A program made the position numbers and the translations under genes. Positions 33,294-42,298 of a stretch of 64,000 bases of DNA are shown here, one piece after another. Position 1 is the first letter of the stretch. Each line of letters begins with the position of its first letter. Under the pieces are notes generated by a model. It was not told where the DNA came from, made no database searches, and was given only the letters and a program-made list of their open reading frames with translations. The stretch comes from Chitinophagaceae bacterium UBA4407 (GTDB lineage Bacteria > Bacteroidota > Bacteroidia > Chitinophagales > Chitinophagaceae), in NCBI GenBank assembly GCA_002390845.1, contig DGQT01000106.1, positions 62,001-126,000 of the forward strand, in the 5' to 3' direction.

Positions 33294-34550
33294 ATGAAAC
33301 GACATATTTTCTTCTTGCTGTTTATATTTTCACTGCAACATCTTAGTGCACAGCAGCAAAACAAAACTCCGGTATATTTTCAATTTGCTTCTCAGCAAAA
33401 CAGGGCAAAACTTTATAAAAAATATATTGATACCACAATCCGCCAATCATTATCAGAACCGCTTACCGATAGTACAGAAGGTGAATGGAACGAAGCATTC
33501 TGGGCAATGGAATTCATCGTATATAAAAATGATTTCAGCAAGAAAAAATTAACTAAGGCCTGGCAAAAGGCCAATAACCTTTCTGAATATTTTCAAAAAA
33601 ACCTGCTCGAAGTTTCTTATGCGTTATACCCGGTTGAATTTAAAAAATATGCTGCCGGTCTTTTGTCTATAACCGGTTCAGCGCCTGTTTTTGTAAGGTG
33701 TGCAGAATACCTGCTGCGGGCAGACCCTGGATCAACTGCATCGATCCAAAACCTTATTCAAACAAAATATAAAGACAGCGATTACCCTGGAGTCAGTATT
33801 CTTCGAAACAGGCTTGCATCGCTTAATAAGGTAAATTCTTTACCACCATTAAAAGATATTTTCAGTAAAGACTTTTTAAAGAATCAAACCGTTATTTATA
33901 GCCTGCAGCGAAAGAACCGTGATTATCCCGGGCTTGTTATAATACGCCAGCCCAATGGAAAATTTGTAAGGAATAAAGATGGAAGTATCTTCCATGTATC
34001 GCAACTGGCAAGGGCTGTAACAAATTACCCTTTTTATATTACCAATGGTAATACACCTCAGGGAATTTTCAGGTGGTCAGGGTTTGATGTATCAAAGCTT
34101 AGTTTTATTGGCCCGACACCTAACCTACAACTTACGCTTCCAATTGAAGCAAAACCATCTGTTTTCTTTAGTGATAGCAGTTTAGTTAATGTAGTATGGC
34201 AAAAAAATATGTATGCTTCTATGCTGCCATCTTCATGGAAAAATTTTGAAGGCATTTACGAAAGCTTTTATGCAGGAATGATGGGCCGCAATGAAATAAT
34301 TATGCATGGTACTACTGTTGATCCTGCTTATTATAAAGGCCAGTTGTATTACCCACAAACACCTTCGCTGGGTTGCTTATGCAGTTATGAAGAATGGAAC
34401 AATAAAGGCGAACGTGTAAAAAGCAATCAGCAGCAAATAGTTGATGTGCTTGATGAAATTGACAGCAGCAATGGCTATGTTGTTGTGATAGAATTAAACG
34501 ATCTAAAAAAAGCAGTAAACATTGCAGATGTTCAGAAATTTTTACGATAA
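33294..34550 (+). CDS. Secreted L,D-transpeptidase-like protein
   Basis: 418 residues with a Sec signal peptide (MKRHIFFLLFIFSLQHLSAQ). The middle is unrecognised. Near the C-terminus IIMHGTTVDP (His at about 337) and, 24 residues on, TPSLGCLCS (Cys at about 361) reproduce the HG...(S/T)xGC spacing of YkuD L,D-transpeptidases, although the usual SHGC is SLGC here. It might cross-link peptidoglycan or attach proteins to it. The gene is isolated between an L and an R repeat arm. The transpeptidase call rests on this motif only. Confidence 0.6.
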   Translation: MKRHIFFLLFIFSLQHLSAQQQNKTPVYFQFASQQNRAKLYKKYIDTTIRQSLSEPLTDSTEGEWNEAFWAMEFIVYKNDFSKKKLTKAWQKANNLSEYFQKNLLEVSYALYPVEFKKYAAGLLSITGSAPVFVRCAEYLLRADPGSTASIQNLIQTKYKDSDYPGVSILRNRLASLNKVNSLPPLKDIFSKDFLKNQTVIYSLQRKNRDYPGLVIIRQPNGKFVRNKDGSIFHVSQLARAVTNYPFYITNGNTPQGIFRWSGFDVSKLSFIGPTPNLQLTLPIEAKPSVFFSDSSLVNVVWQKNMYASMLPSSWKNFEGIYESFYAGMMGRNEIIMHGTTVDPAYYKGQLYYPQTPSLGCLCSYEEWNNKGERVKSNQQQIVDVLDEIDSSNGYVVVIELNDLKKAVNIADVQKFLR

Positions 34551-34633
34551 CAAATTTGATTATTGCAATTATAACCAATACCAGTTTTTGAAAGTAGCGG
34601 CAATACTGCACATGATCGCTCAATAGAATTACT

Positions 34634-34696
34634 GCAGCACAAGAGTGCGACGCAACAAAAGCTTCATAATTATTCTTCAGCATGGCTCAAAAAAAT
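34634..34696 (-). repeat. Gene-boundary repeat, R arm
   Basis: GCAGCACAAGAGTGCGACGC, AACAAAAGCTTCATA and the tip CATGGCTCAAAAAAAT, in front of rarA. Confidence 0.85.
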
Positions 34697-34750
34697 ATTT
34701 CATCTTACCTTGTGCAACGATTTAAGAATAAAAATCTTCTTTAAAAATTT

Positions 34751-36013
34751 ATGGCGGCAACTCCACTGGCAGAACGTATGCGCCCCGCAACACTCGATGA
34801 ACTTGTAGGGCAGGAACACCTTACGGGCAAAGGCAGTATTTTGCGAACCGCAATTGAGAATGGCAACATTCCTTCAATCATTTTCTGGGGGCCACCCGGT
34901 GTTGGTAAAACAACCATCGCCAACATTATTGCAAACATTTTACAGGTTACATTTTATCAGTTAAGTGCCATAAGCAGTGGTGTAAAAGATGTACGCGAAA
35001 TAATTGAACAGGCAAAACAACAGGCAAGGGTTATTTTATTTATCGATGAAATCCACCGCTTTAATAAAGGCCAGCAGGATGCATTGCTGGGCGCTGTTGA
35101 AAAAGGAATTATTACATTGATCGGCGCTACAACAGAGAACCCTTCGTTTGAAGTAAATTCTGCATTGTTGAGCCGTTGCCAGGTGTATGTTTTAAAACCA
35201 CTAAACGAAAAAGATCTTATAACGCTGTTGCAGCAGGCGTTACAGAAAGATGAAATATTACGGCAATATAAAATTGATCTTAAAGAAACAGCGGCGCTCA
35301 TCAATATTTCCGGCGGCGACGCAAGAAAATTATTGAACCTGCTGGAACTTGTTGTAACAGCATCATCAAAAAAAGAAATTACAATCACAGATGATTATGT
35401 AATGAATGTTGCACAGAAAAGAATTGCCATTTATGATAAGCAGGGCGAGCAGCATTACGATATTATTTCTGCATTTATAAAAAGCATGCGGGGCAGTGAT
35501 CCCAATGCTGCCATGTATTGGCTTACACGAATGGTTGAAGCCGGTGAAGATGTAAAATTTATCGCACGCCGCATGTTGATTCTCGCAAGTGAAGACATTG
35601 GAAACGCCAACCCAAACGCTTTGCTGCTGGCCAATGCAACCTTTGATGCAGTGAATAAAATCGGTTATCCAGAAGCAATGATCATTCTTTCGCAGTGCGC
35701 TATTTATCTTGCATCGAGCGCAAAAAGCAATGCCGTTGTTGAGGCAATTGGCGCTGCATCTACCGCAGTAAAACAGCATGGCGATCTGCCTGTGCCGCTG
35801 CACATCCGCAATGCACCAACACGTCTAATGAAAGAGATGGATTATGGCAAAGGCTATAAATACAGCCACGCATTCGAGGGCAATTTTTCTGAGCAGGAAT
35901 ATCTTCCCGAAAAGATTAGTGGCGCTAAATTCTACAACCCTGGAAAGAATGCACGGGAAGAAGAACTGCGCAAATTTCTGCGCAGTTTATGGAAAGAAAA
36001 ATATGGTTATTGA
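34751..36013 (+). CDS. rarA: Replication-associated recombination protein A
   Basis: 420 residues, normal for RarA/MgsA (WRNIP1 family). It acts at stalled forks. The N-terminus PLAERMRPATLDELVGQEHL is the signature; Walker A GPPGVGKTT and Walker B ILFIDEIHRF follow. The sensor region is GATTENPSFEVNSALLSR, and the C-terminal tetramerisation domain carries the GSDPNAAMYWLTRM motif. It is a single gene bounded by repeat arms. Confidence 0.96.
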   Translation: MAATPLAERMRPATLDELVGQEHLTGKGSILRTAIENGNIPSIIFWGPPGVGKTTIANIIANILQVTFYQLSAISSGVKDVREIIEQAKQQARVILFIDEIHRFNKGQQDALLGAVEKGIITLIGATTENPSFEVNSALLSRCQVYVLKPLNEKDLITLLQQALQKDEILRQYKIDLKETAALINISGGDARKLLNLLELVVTASSKKEITITDDYVMNVAQKRIAIYDKQGEQHYDIISAFIKSMRGSDPNAAMYWLTRMVEAGEDVKFIARRMLILASEDIGNANPNALLLANATFDAVNKIGYPEAMIILSQCAIYLASSAKSNAVVEAIGAASTAVKQHGDLPVPLHIRNAPTRLMKEMDYGKGYKYSHAFEGNFSEQEYLPEKISGAKFYNPGKNAREEELRKFLRSLWKEKYGY

Positions 36014-36020
36014 AATAATT

Positions 36021-36080
36021 ATTGGCCGTGCATCGGTAATTCTGTGAAGCATTGTTGCGTCGCACATTTGTACGTTCGGA
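36021..36080 (+). repeat. Gene-boundary repeat, L arm
   Basis: ATTGGCCGTGCATCGGTAAT, TGAAGCATTG, then TTGCGTCGCACATTTGTACG. The tip is about 10 bases after the rarA stop. Confidence 0.85.
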
Positions 36081-36108
36081 TATGCTGTTCAGCAATTGGT
36101 GCAACCCG

Positions 36109-36990
36109 CTACTGTATTCCACCAAAGAGCAAAGGAAAAAATTGGCCCTCCATTTTTGCACCTTTTTGCACAGGAGGAACGCCCTGTAACAATTCATCGT
36201 CAGTATCGCTTACAACACCATCTGCAAAAGCATTGATTACAAATGCCCGCCTGGGATTTGAAGAAGTATTTTCACCGGAACCATGCAACGTAAGAGAATG
36301 ATGAAAGATGGCTTCTCCTGCTTTTGTTTCAACGGGTATGGGCTTAAACTGCTGCTTTTGTTCATCAGATAAATAATCCATAATACCCATCATGTTACCG
36401 GCAAGATCGGGTTTATCAAGCAAGCCCCAGCGCTGGCTTCCGGGCACATATTGCAGGCAGCCGTTTGCAGCAGTAGAATCGTCGAGGCCGCACCAACAAG
36501 TTAGATGCGCAACGGGTTTGGTTCGTGTCCAGTAAGAATAATCCTGGTGCCACGCAACAACACCCCCTTTTTTTGGTGGTTTACAAAAAAGCTGGTCGTG
36601 CCAAAAGCGCACCGGCGTATTGCCCAGCAACTGACTCGCAGCAACAAGAAAACGCGGGTTCCATAAAACATCGTGCAAGCCCGGCGTTATACGCCAGGCA
36701 CCCAATGCATGAAATAATATGGTTGAAGGGTCGCTAGATTCATTACTGTGAAATTCATGAAACAAGTGGTGCCCGGGATGCTGCGGATCGGCGAGTTGCG
36801 CAATTTCATTTCTTATGATTTCTATCTGCTTTTCATCAAGCATTTTTATACCGCTTAAATAACCATTTTCTTTAAAAAAGGCCACCTGTTCATCAGTCAG
36901 TTTATACTGTTCCCATGCTTCCTTTGTTGCGGGCCATTGAAATAAACCGGTTATTAATTCATGAACACTGCTAAGATCTTTGTATGGCAT
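36109..36990 (-). CDS. Phytanoyl-CoA dioxygenase-family protein (PhyH)
   Basis: 293 residues. A non-haem Fe(II)/2-oxoglutarate dioxygenase fold with the facial triad HxD in VVAWHQDYSYW and the distal His in FHHSLTLHGSGENTSSNPRR, whose Arg binds 2-oxoglutarate. The N-terminal helix VAFFKENGYLSGIKML is typical of PhyH proteins. The substrate is unknown. The gene is convergent with rarA. Confidence 0.9.
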   Translation of the reverse strand: MPYKDLSSVHELITGLFQWPATKEAWEQYKLTDEQVAFFKENGYLSGIKMLDEKQIEIIRNEIAQLADPQHPGHHLFHEFHSNESSDPSTILFHALGAWRITPGLHDVLWNPRFLVAASQLLGNTPVRFWHDQLFCKPPKKGGVVAWHQDYSYWTRTKPVAHLTCWCGLDDSTAANGCLQYVPGSQRWGLLDKPDLAGNMMGIMDYLSDEQKQQFKPIPVETKAGEAIFHHSLTLHGSGENTSSNPRRAFVINAFADGVVSDTDDELLQGVPPVQKGAKMEGQFFPLLFGGIQ

Positions 36991-37101
36991 GTTGCAATAG
37001 TTTTATTAAAATTAAAACATTTGCCATGTTGGTGAATGCTCAGATGAATTTATTTTCAAAAAACACGTAAGCTCAAAGGCTTTTTAAAAATGATTTATGC
37101 A

Positions 37102-37320
37102 AATACCAGCAGTATTTTTCATGGTATCGTCCCTTGCGTCGCAATCCGTTCATCTGTTGTAAAAATGGCATCGTTCCGCTTCCTCCGCAGTGTTGCAAAT
37201 AAAATCAAAACAGCTTTCTGGCATATTAACGAGGGCAATAGTTAGGGCACGTTGTTGCACAATGTTCAATAAAGAACAGAACGTACAAGTGAGTGACACA
37301 ACCGGGTTCTATAGTAGCAG
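37102..37320. repeat. Complete gene-boundary element (L CAATCC variant, R variant B)
   Basis: L arm TACCAGCAGTATTTTTCATG to CTTGCGTCGCAATCCGTTCA at 37102-37155; R arm GAACGTACAAGTGAGTGACA to CAACCGGGTTC at 37280-37310. The two arms are of different variants. The 536-base gap between the divergent PhyH and T9SS-cargo genes holds this element and otherwise nothing recognised. Confidence 0.75.
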
Positions 37321-37525
37321 CATAGTTCGGCTACGCTCACAACTTGGGGGCATAATAAAAATTAAAGACTTAAATAATGTTGCCAATAATACGCTGTAAC
37401 ATGAATATGGTACAAATGAATAGTTAGTTACCACACATATACCATACAAGTAGTATTGTGTGGGGCAAGACAGCAAAGGAACTTTGACCTGTAAAAATCT
37501 TTGTATCATTTTAAAAATCAACGTC

Positions 37526-39346
37526 ATGAAAAATTTATTAACTTTTATTGGTTTGCTGCTGTTAAACTTTGCAAACGGGCAGTATTTTCAGCAGCGGTTT
37601 AACCTGGATTATGCCACCCCTAATTTAAGAAACGAACGCGACAACAGCGGCATCAGAACAAGGGATAACTATATGGCGGGTAACCCATTGCTGCACTACT
37701 ATGTGGGTATTGGAACATCGTATAACAATACAGCACTCCCTGCCCCAGACAATGTAGCCGACCGTATGCGTTTTCAGCAATTGAATAATACCGGTGTCGG
37801 TGTAATTACCAACATTGGTTACCAATTTGCCGATGCAGGTGCGGCAGCCTGGTACCATTCTTATGGCAACAGCATTGCTGAAGTATTGAATGCAACCAAT
37901 ACCGGTGGATATGTTACCGTGGGTACGGTTACCAATAACACCATAACCGGCGCTGCTGCAATACTGGGCAACAGCGATGCATTGTTTACACAGTTAGATG
38001 CAGCAGGAAATGTAATCAGTGCCATGCGTTACGATATTAATGGTGGGCAAGACCAGGCATGGTGCATTAGAAAGTCTGCTATAATTGTAAACGGCCTTCC
38101 TACATGGGTCCTTTGCGGCCAGTCTAAAAAAACGGCAAATAATACAGACTGTTTTGTGGCACGTGTTTTTGCCAATGGCACCCCTGTATGGTTTAACCGG
38201 TATAATTTCGACCCCGGTGGTGCGCCATTTAATTCAGCGCACAATATTGCCAAACAACTTTGCGAAGACGTAGCCGGAAATATCTATGTGGCAGGTACTT
38301 TACAAGATGCAGGTGCAGTTAACATTGATGGGCTTGCCTTCAGGTTAACACCAGCAGGTGCAGTGGTTTGGGCAAACAATTACAATATAGCTCCGGATGA
38401 CGAATTCCAGGCTATTCGTTTGTCCTTCGATGGCAATATAGTGCTTGGCGGCTTTACTAATTTTGGTGTTGTTGCACCAGCAACACACAATATGCTGATT
38501 ACAAAACTATTTGCTGCCAATGGTGCCATTATGTTTCAGAATGTATTAAGGGCACGTATCGGAGCTAATGTTTATACCAGCAGGTGCTACGATATTATTG
38601 AAAGCCTGGCAGGCGGCGCAGTTCAATATTTTCTTGCGGGGCCTTTTATAAGAGGGGCAGCCACTTACGAAATGATGTACAGGGTAGGCGGCGGCGGAGT
38701 TGGCATCAGTTGGTACCGCTATAACCGTATGAACTATAATTTAGGGTTTGGCTTGGATGATGTGAACACAGCGGCATTTGCTGGTGTAGCGTATTTCTCT
38801 TCCATGCGCAACCCGGCAACACCAGGTTTCAGCGACACGCACATTATGAAAACAGATTACTTAGGCAGAACCTGTAATTTCTGTGCATCCAACGCACCAT
38901 TCGATCTTCCGTTACAAATGCAGGTATTTCAACGCCAGTGGCTACAGGTGCAAACAGGCCAGCCACGCCAGCTTGTTGCGGCACTTTATAAATACAACAA
39001 TATACTTATCTGTAATGTGCCTGTTGTTGCATGTGCTGTTGCAACAACTGTATCAGACGAGGAAGCAGACGAAGCAGTTGCCGCTACTGCAAAAGCTACA
39101 GGTATTGCAATCTTTCCCAATCCTGCAGTTAATACAGTTAAAGTGCAATTCAATGCGCTGCCTGCAGGCGAATATCAAATTGCTTTAACAAATATGGCGG
39201 GCAGAACAGTAATGCAAAAAAACAATGTATATACCAGCGGGTCTTCATTTACAGACTTAGATATTTCAGCAATTACTCCGGGCATCTATATGCTTACAGT
39301 AAGGCGCGGAACTTTAGTATTACAGCAAAAACTGGTAAAGCAATAA
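37526..39346 (+). CDS. Secreted protein with T9SS type A sorting domain
   Basis: 606 residues from the ATG at 37526. A signal peptide (MKNLLTFIGLLLLNFANGQ) is followed by a repetitive beta-rich region with recurring AGTLQDAG- and GGFTNFG-like strands, consistent with a beta-propeller. About 80 C-terminal residues form the type IX secretion sorting domain (IAIFPNPAVNTVKVQF to PGIYMLTVRRG then KLVKQ). It should be exported and anchored at the cell surface or released. The binding or enzymatic role is not visible. Confidence 0.85.
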   Translation: MKNLLTFIGLLLLNFANGQYFQQRFNLDYATPNLRNERDNSGIRTRDNYMAGNPLLHYYVGIGTSYNNTALPAPDNVADRMRFQQLNNTGVGVITNIGYQFADAGAAAWYHSYGNSIAEVLNATNTGGYVTVGTVTNNTITGAAAILGNSDALFTQLDAAGNVISAMRYDINGGQDQAWCIRKSAIIVNGLPTWVLCGQSKKTANNTDCFVARVFANGTPVWFNRYNFDPGGAPFNSAHNIAKQLCEDVAGNIYVAGTLQDAGAVNIDGLAFRLTPAGAVVWANNYNIAPDDEFQAIRLSFDGNIVLGGFTNFGVVAPATHNMLITKLFAANGAIMFQNVLRARIGANVYTSRCYDIIESLAGGAVQYFLAGPFIRGAATYEMMYRVGGGGVGISWYRYNRMNYNLGFGLDDVNTAAFAGVAYFSSMRNPATPGFSDTHIMKTDYLGRTCNFCASNAPFDLPLQMQVFQRQWLQVQTGQPRQLVAALYKYNNILICNVPVVACAVATTVSDEEADEAVAATAKATGIAIFPNPAVNTVKVQFNALPAGEYQIALTNMAGRTVMQKNNVYTSGSSFTDLDISAITPGIYMLTVRRGTLVLQQKLVKQ

Positions 39347-39373
39347 TTGCGGCAACGCTATAAAAAATACCTG

Positions 39374-39401
39374 AATGAGCAACACTTTTGTGTTGCTCAT
39401 T
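39374..39401. terminator. Rho-independent terminator after the T9SS cargo gene
   Basis: Stem AATGAGCAACAC / GTGTTGCTCATT, loop TTTT, followed by TTATTT. It lies 27 bases after the stop codon. Confidence 0.85.
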
Positions 39402-39433
39402 TTATTTGTAGCAATCGTTAATAAATATTTTTT

Positions 39434-39565
39434 ATGAGCCGGGCATAAGATCATCAATGAAGCTTTACTTGCCACGCTCGTTTCACAGTTCCTCTTTTAT
39501 GGCAACATTTAAGCGAAGCCTGGCGACAGTAGAATACATCTGTACCTGGCCCGGTACAAAAAATC
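39434..39565 (+). repeat. Gene-boundary repeat, variant C
   Basis: GAGCCGGGCATAAG, AATGAAGC, then ACTTGCCACGCTCGTTTCAC, AGTTCCTC and, further on, AAGCGAAGCCTGG. The right end CCTGGCCCGGTAC is a GC tip in R orientation. The diverged core is shared with 52196. Confidence 0.7.
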
Positions 39566-39591
39566 TCACTTATCTTTATTTTAAATATTCC

Positions 39592-40284
39592 ATGATGAAA
39601 AAATTCATTTCGCTTTTACTGATGCTTTGCCTGTTTAACATGCATGTATTTGCACAAAAAACTTTTGATAAACACCCCAATACTTCGGGCAAGGGCTGGA
39701 GCAATCTTTTTAACGATAGTATTACCAATGCCATTTACCCGCAGGGCGTATGGAGCATAACAGACGGCGTAATTACTGCCTCAAAAGATGAAGCACTCTG
39801 GAGTGAGAAAGAATACGACAATTTTATTCTTGATCTTGAATTTAAAAATGCGTCAGGCACCAACAGCGGTGTAATTGTGCATGCAACAGAAACAAAAGAG
39901 TGGATACCACATTCCGTAGAAATACAGATTGCGGATGACTACTCTGAGGAATGGTCGAAAGCAACGCCAAGCTGGCAATGCGCCGCCATCTTTGGCCATC
40001 AGCCTGCAACTAAACGTACAGTAAAACCAGCAGGTGAATGGAACCATTATACCATTACCTGTAAGGGTAAAAAAATATGGATCGTTTTGAACGGCGAACT
40101 GGTGAATGTGTGCGATATGAGTTTGTTTACATCTGCTAAAACAAACCCGGATGGAACCGAAGTACCTTCATGGCTCCCCAACCCCATGTCGTCGCTGGGG
40201 CTGCATGGCCATATTGGTTTCCAGGGCAAGCATGCGGGTGCGCCTATTTATTTCAGGAATATTAAAATAAAAGAATTGAAATAA
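39592..40284 (+). CDS. DUF1080 (3-keto-disaccharide hydrolase) domain protein
   Basis: 230 residues from the ATG at 39592 (an adjacent ATG at 39595 is equally possible); the upstream open frame is repeat sequence. A signal peptide MKKFISLLLMLCLFNMHVFA is present. The body is a concanavalin-like DUF1080 jelly roll with WSITDGVITAS, NFILDLEFKNASGTNSGVIV and LHGHIGFQGKHAGAPIYFRN, all strong family markers. DUF1080 proteins include 3-keto-glycoside hydrolases; periplasmic location is inferred. Confidence 0.92.
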   Translation: MMKKFISLLLMLCLFNMHVFAQKTFDKHPNTSGKGWSNLFNDSITNAIYPQGVWSITDGVITASKDEALWSEKEYDNFILDLEFKNASGTNSGVIVHATETKEWIPHSVEIQIADDYSEEWSKATPSWQCAAIFGHQPATKRTVKPAGEWNHYTITCKGKKIWIVLNGELVNVCDMSLFTSAKTNPDGTEVPSWLPNPMSSLGLHGHIGFQGKHAGAPIYFRNIKIKELK

Positions 40285-40290
40285 TCATTC

Positions 40291-41082
40291 ATGAATGCAT
40301 TGACCATAACATTGATTCAAACGAATCTTTATTGGGAAAATAAAGAAGCAAACCTTGCCATGCTGGAGAAAAAGATCATGGCGATAGCTGAGAAAACAGA
40401 GATAATCATATTACCGGAAATGTTTAGTACCGGCTTTAGTATGAAACCGGAATTGCTTGCTGAAACGATGGATGGTAATACAGTTGTATGGCTGCGGCAA
40501 ATAGCAACAGCAAAGCGCGTAATACTCACAGGAAGTTTGATTATTGAAGAACAGGGCAATTTTTATAACCGTCTGGTGTGGATGTTACCCAACGGCGAAT
40601 ATGGCTATTATGATAAACGCCATTTATTTGCTTACGCTAATGAAGACCAGCATTATACACCAGGTAATAAAAGATTAATTGCTTCGGTAAAAGGCTGGAA
40701 AATAAATTTGCTGATCTGCTACGACCTGCGGTTCCCCGTTTGGGCAAGGCAACAATCGCAGGAAGCACCAGAATATGATTTGCTGGTGTATGTAGCCAAC
40801 TGGCCGGAACGACGCATACATGCCTGGAAAACTTTATTACAGGCAAGGGCTATAGAAAATCAATGTTATGTTGCAGGCGTAAACAGGGTAGGCAGCGATG
40901 GTAATGATATTTTTTATCCCGGAGAAAGTATGGTAGTTAACGCTACAGGTGAAGTACAATATCATAAAACAAATGATGAAGATATTTTCACCATTACTTT
41001 GCAAAAAGATTCGCTTGACGAAGTAAGGACAAGGTTTCCATTCTGGAAAGATGCAGATGCATTCACTATTATTAACGAATAG
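40291..41082 (+). CDS. Omega-amidase-like nitrilase superfamily protein
   Basis: 263 residues. The nitrilase triad is visible: Glu43 in ILPEMFSTGF, Lys109 in YYDKRHLFAYA and Cys143 in LLICYDLRFPVWAR. The LRFP after the cysteine fits the YafV/Nit2 omega-amidase branch, which hydrolyses alpha-ketoglutaramate-type substrates. It lies 6 bases after the DUF1080 gene and 3 bases before nagA, so the three genes form an operon. Confidence 0.92.
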   Translation: MNALTITLIQTNLYWENKEANLAMLEKKIMAIAEKTEIIILPEMFSTGFSMKPELLAETMDGNTVVWLRQIATAKRVILTGSLIIEEQGNFYNRLVWMLPNGEYGYYDKRHLFAYANEDQHYTPGNKRLIASVKGWKINLLICYDLRFPVWARQQSQEAPEYDLLVYVANWPERRIHAWKTLLQARAIENQCYVAGVNRVGSDGNDIFYPGESMVVNATGEVQYHKTNDEDIFTITLQKDSLDEVRTRFPFWKDADAFTIINE

Positions 41083-41085
41083 CAA

Positions 41086-42180
41086 ATGATATATAAAGCT
41101 GCCAAAGTTTTTACAGGCCATGAAATATTGCAGTATCATGCAGTGGCTGTAAGCAATGGCGTAATTGAAAGTGTGTTTCCCGCTAATGAATTGAGCGAAA
41201 AACAAACAGTAACCGATTTTGGCGATGTAATAATTGCACCTGCTTATATTGACATTCAGTTGTATGGCGCACACGGAAGATTGCTGGCTGTGTACCCGGA
41301 TGCTGCGACCGTGAAAGCAATTGTAAATTATTGCACAGCAGGTGGCGCAACACATTGCATACCCACTGTTGCAACCAATCCTTACGAAACCATATTTCAG
41401 TGTATTGATGCAATAAAAAGTTATTGGGCGCAAGGCGGCAAAGGTGTATTAGGCTTGCATGTTGAAGGCCCGTGGATCAATCCCGAAAAACGCGGTGCAC
41501 ACAGAACTGAATGGATCTTCTCGCCAACAATTGAACAGACAAAGCAATTGCTTGATTATGGAAAAGATGTAATAAAAATAATCACCATTGCACCCGAATG
41601 TTGTTCGCAGGAAGTAACCAATTTAATTCACTCATACAATATCGTAGTTTCTGCCGGCCACTCTAATGCAACATATAACCAGGCAACAAATTTCTTTGAT
41701 AAAGGAATTCATACCGCCACACATTTATACAATGCTATGAGTGCATTGCAGCATCGTGCACCGGGAATGGTTGGCGCTGTATTTAATAATGAAAAAGTTC
41801 GTTGCAGCATTGTACCCGATGGCCATCACGTAGATTTTGCAGCAATAAAAATTGCAAAAAAAATAATGGGCGAAAGATTATTTGCCATAACTGATGCTGT
41901 TACCGAAACAACTAAAGGTTATTACAGGCACACACTGGAAAAAGATAAATATACTTCCAACGGCATATTAAGCGGTTCTGCGTTAACCATGCATAAATGT
42001 TTCCTCAATTTTGTGCAGCATTGCGATATTGAAGTTGAAGAGGCACTGCGAATGTGCAGCCTGTATCCGGCCACTGTAATGCATTTGCAGAAAGAGCTTG
42101 GCATGATAAAAGAAAATTATAAGGCAGATATGGTGGTTATAAACAATGATCTTGAGCTGATAAAAGTAATTGTGAGTTAA
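41086..42180 (+). CDS. nagA: N-acetylglucosamine-6-phosphate deacetylase
   Basis: 364 residues, amidohydrolase superfamily. Metal and substrate motifs are GLHVEGPWINPEKRGAH, SAGHSNATYNQA, THLYNAMSALQHRAPG and the catalytic Asp in FAITDAVTETTKGYY. It converts GlcNAc-6-P to GlcN-6-P in amino-sugar or peptidoglycan recycling. No nagB or transporter is adjacent. Confidence 0.93.
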   Translation: MIYKAAKVFTGHEILQYHAVAVSNGVIESVFPANELSEKQTVTDFGDVIIAPAYIDIQLYGAHGRLLAVYPDAATVKAIVNYCTAGGATHCIPTVATNPYETIFQCIDAIKSYWAQGGKGVLGLHVEGPWINPEKRGAHRTEWIFSPTIEQTKQLLDYGKDVIKIITIAPECCSQEVTNLIHSYNIVVSAGHSNATYNQATNFFDKGIHTATHLYNAMSALQHRAPGMVGAVFNNEKVRCSIVPDGHHVDFAAIKIAKKIMGERLFAITDAVTETTKGYYRHTLEKDKYTSNGILSGSALTMHKCFLNFVQHCDIEVEEALRMCSLYPATVMHLQKELGMIKENYKADMVVINNDLELIKVIVS

Positions 42181-42219
42181 GTAATTTTTTTGCCTTCATG
42201 CCAAAACTCAGTGAAGGTA

Positions 42220-42280
42220 TGAGCCCAACTAAAGAATATTTATTGAAGCTTTGGTTGCGTCGCACTCTTGTACGTTCAAC
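42220..42280 (+). repeat. Gene-boundary repeat, L arm
   Basis: GAGCCCAACTAAAGAATATT, TGAAGCTTTG, then GTTGCGTCGCACTCTTGTAC. It lies between convergent nagA and hemW. Confidence 0.85.
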
Positions 42281-42298
42281 TTTAATTCGGCTATGGCT

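Noticed and set aside
39457..39591. Upstream extension of the DUF1080 protein from 39457
   Set aside because: The extension is translated repeat sequence; the signal peptide starts at 39592.
42192..42217. CCTTCA...TGAAGG hairpin after nagA as a terminator
   Set aside because: The T run precedes rather than follows the stem on the plus strand, and A follows on the minus strand; the 14-base loop is long.
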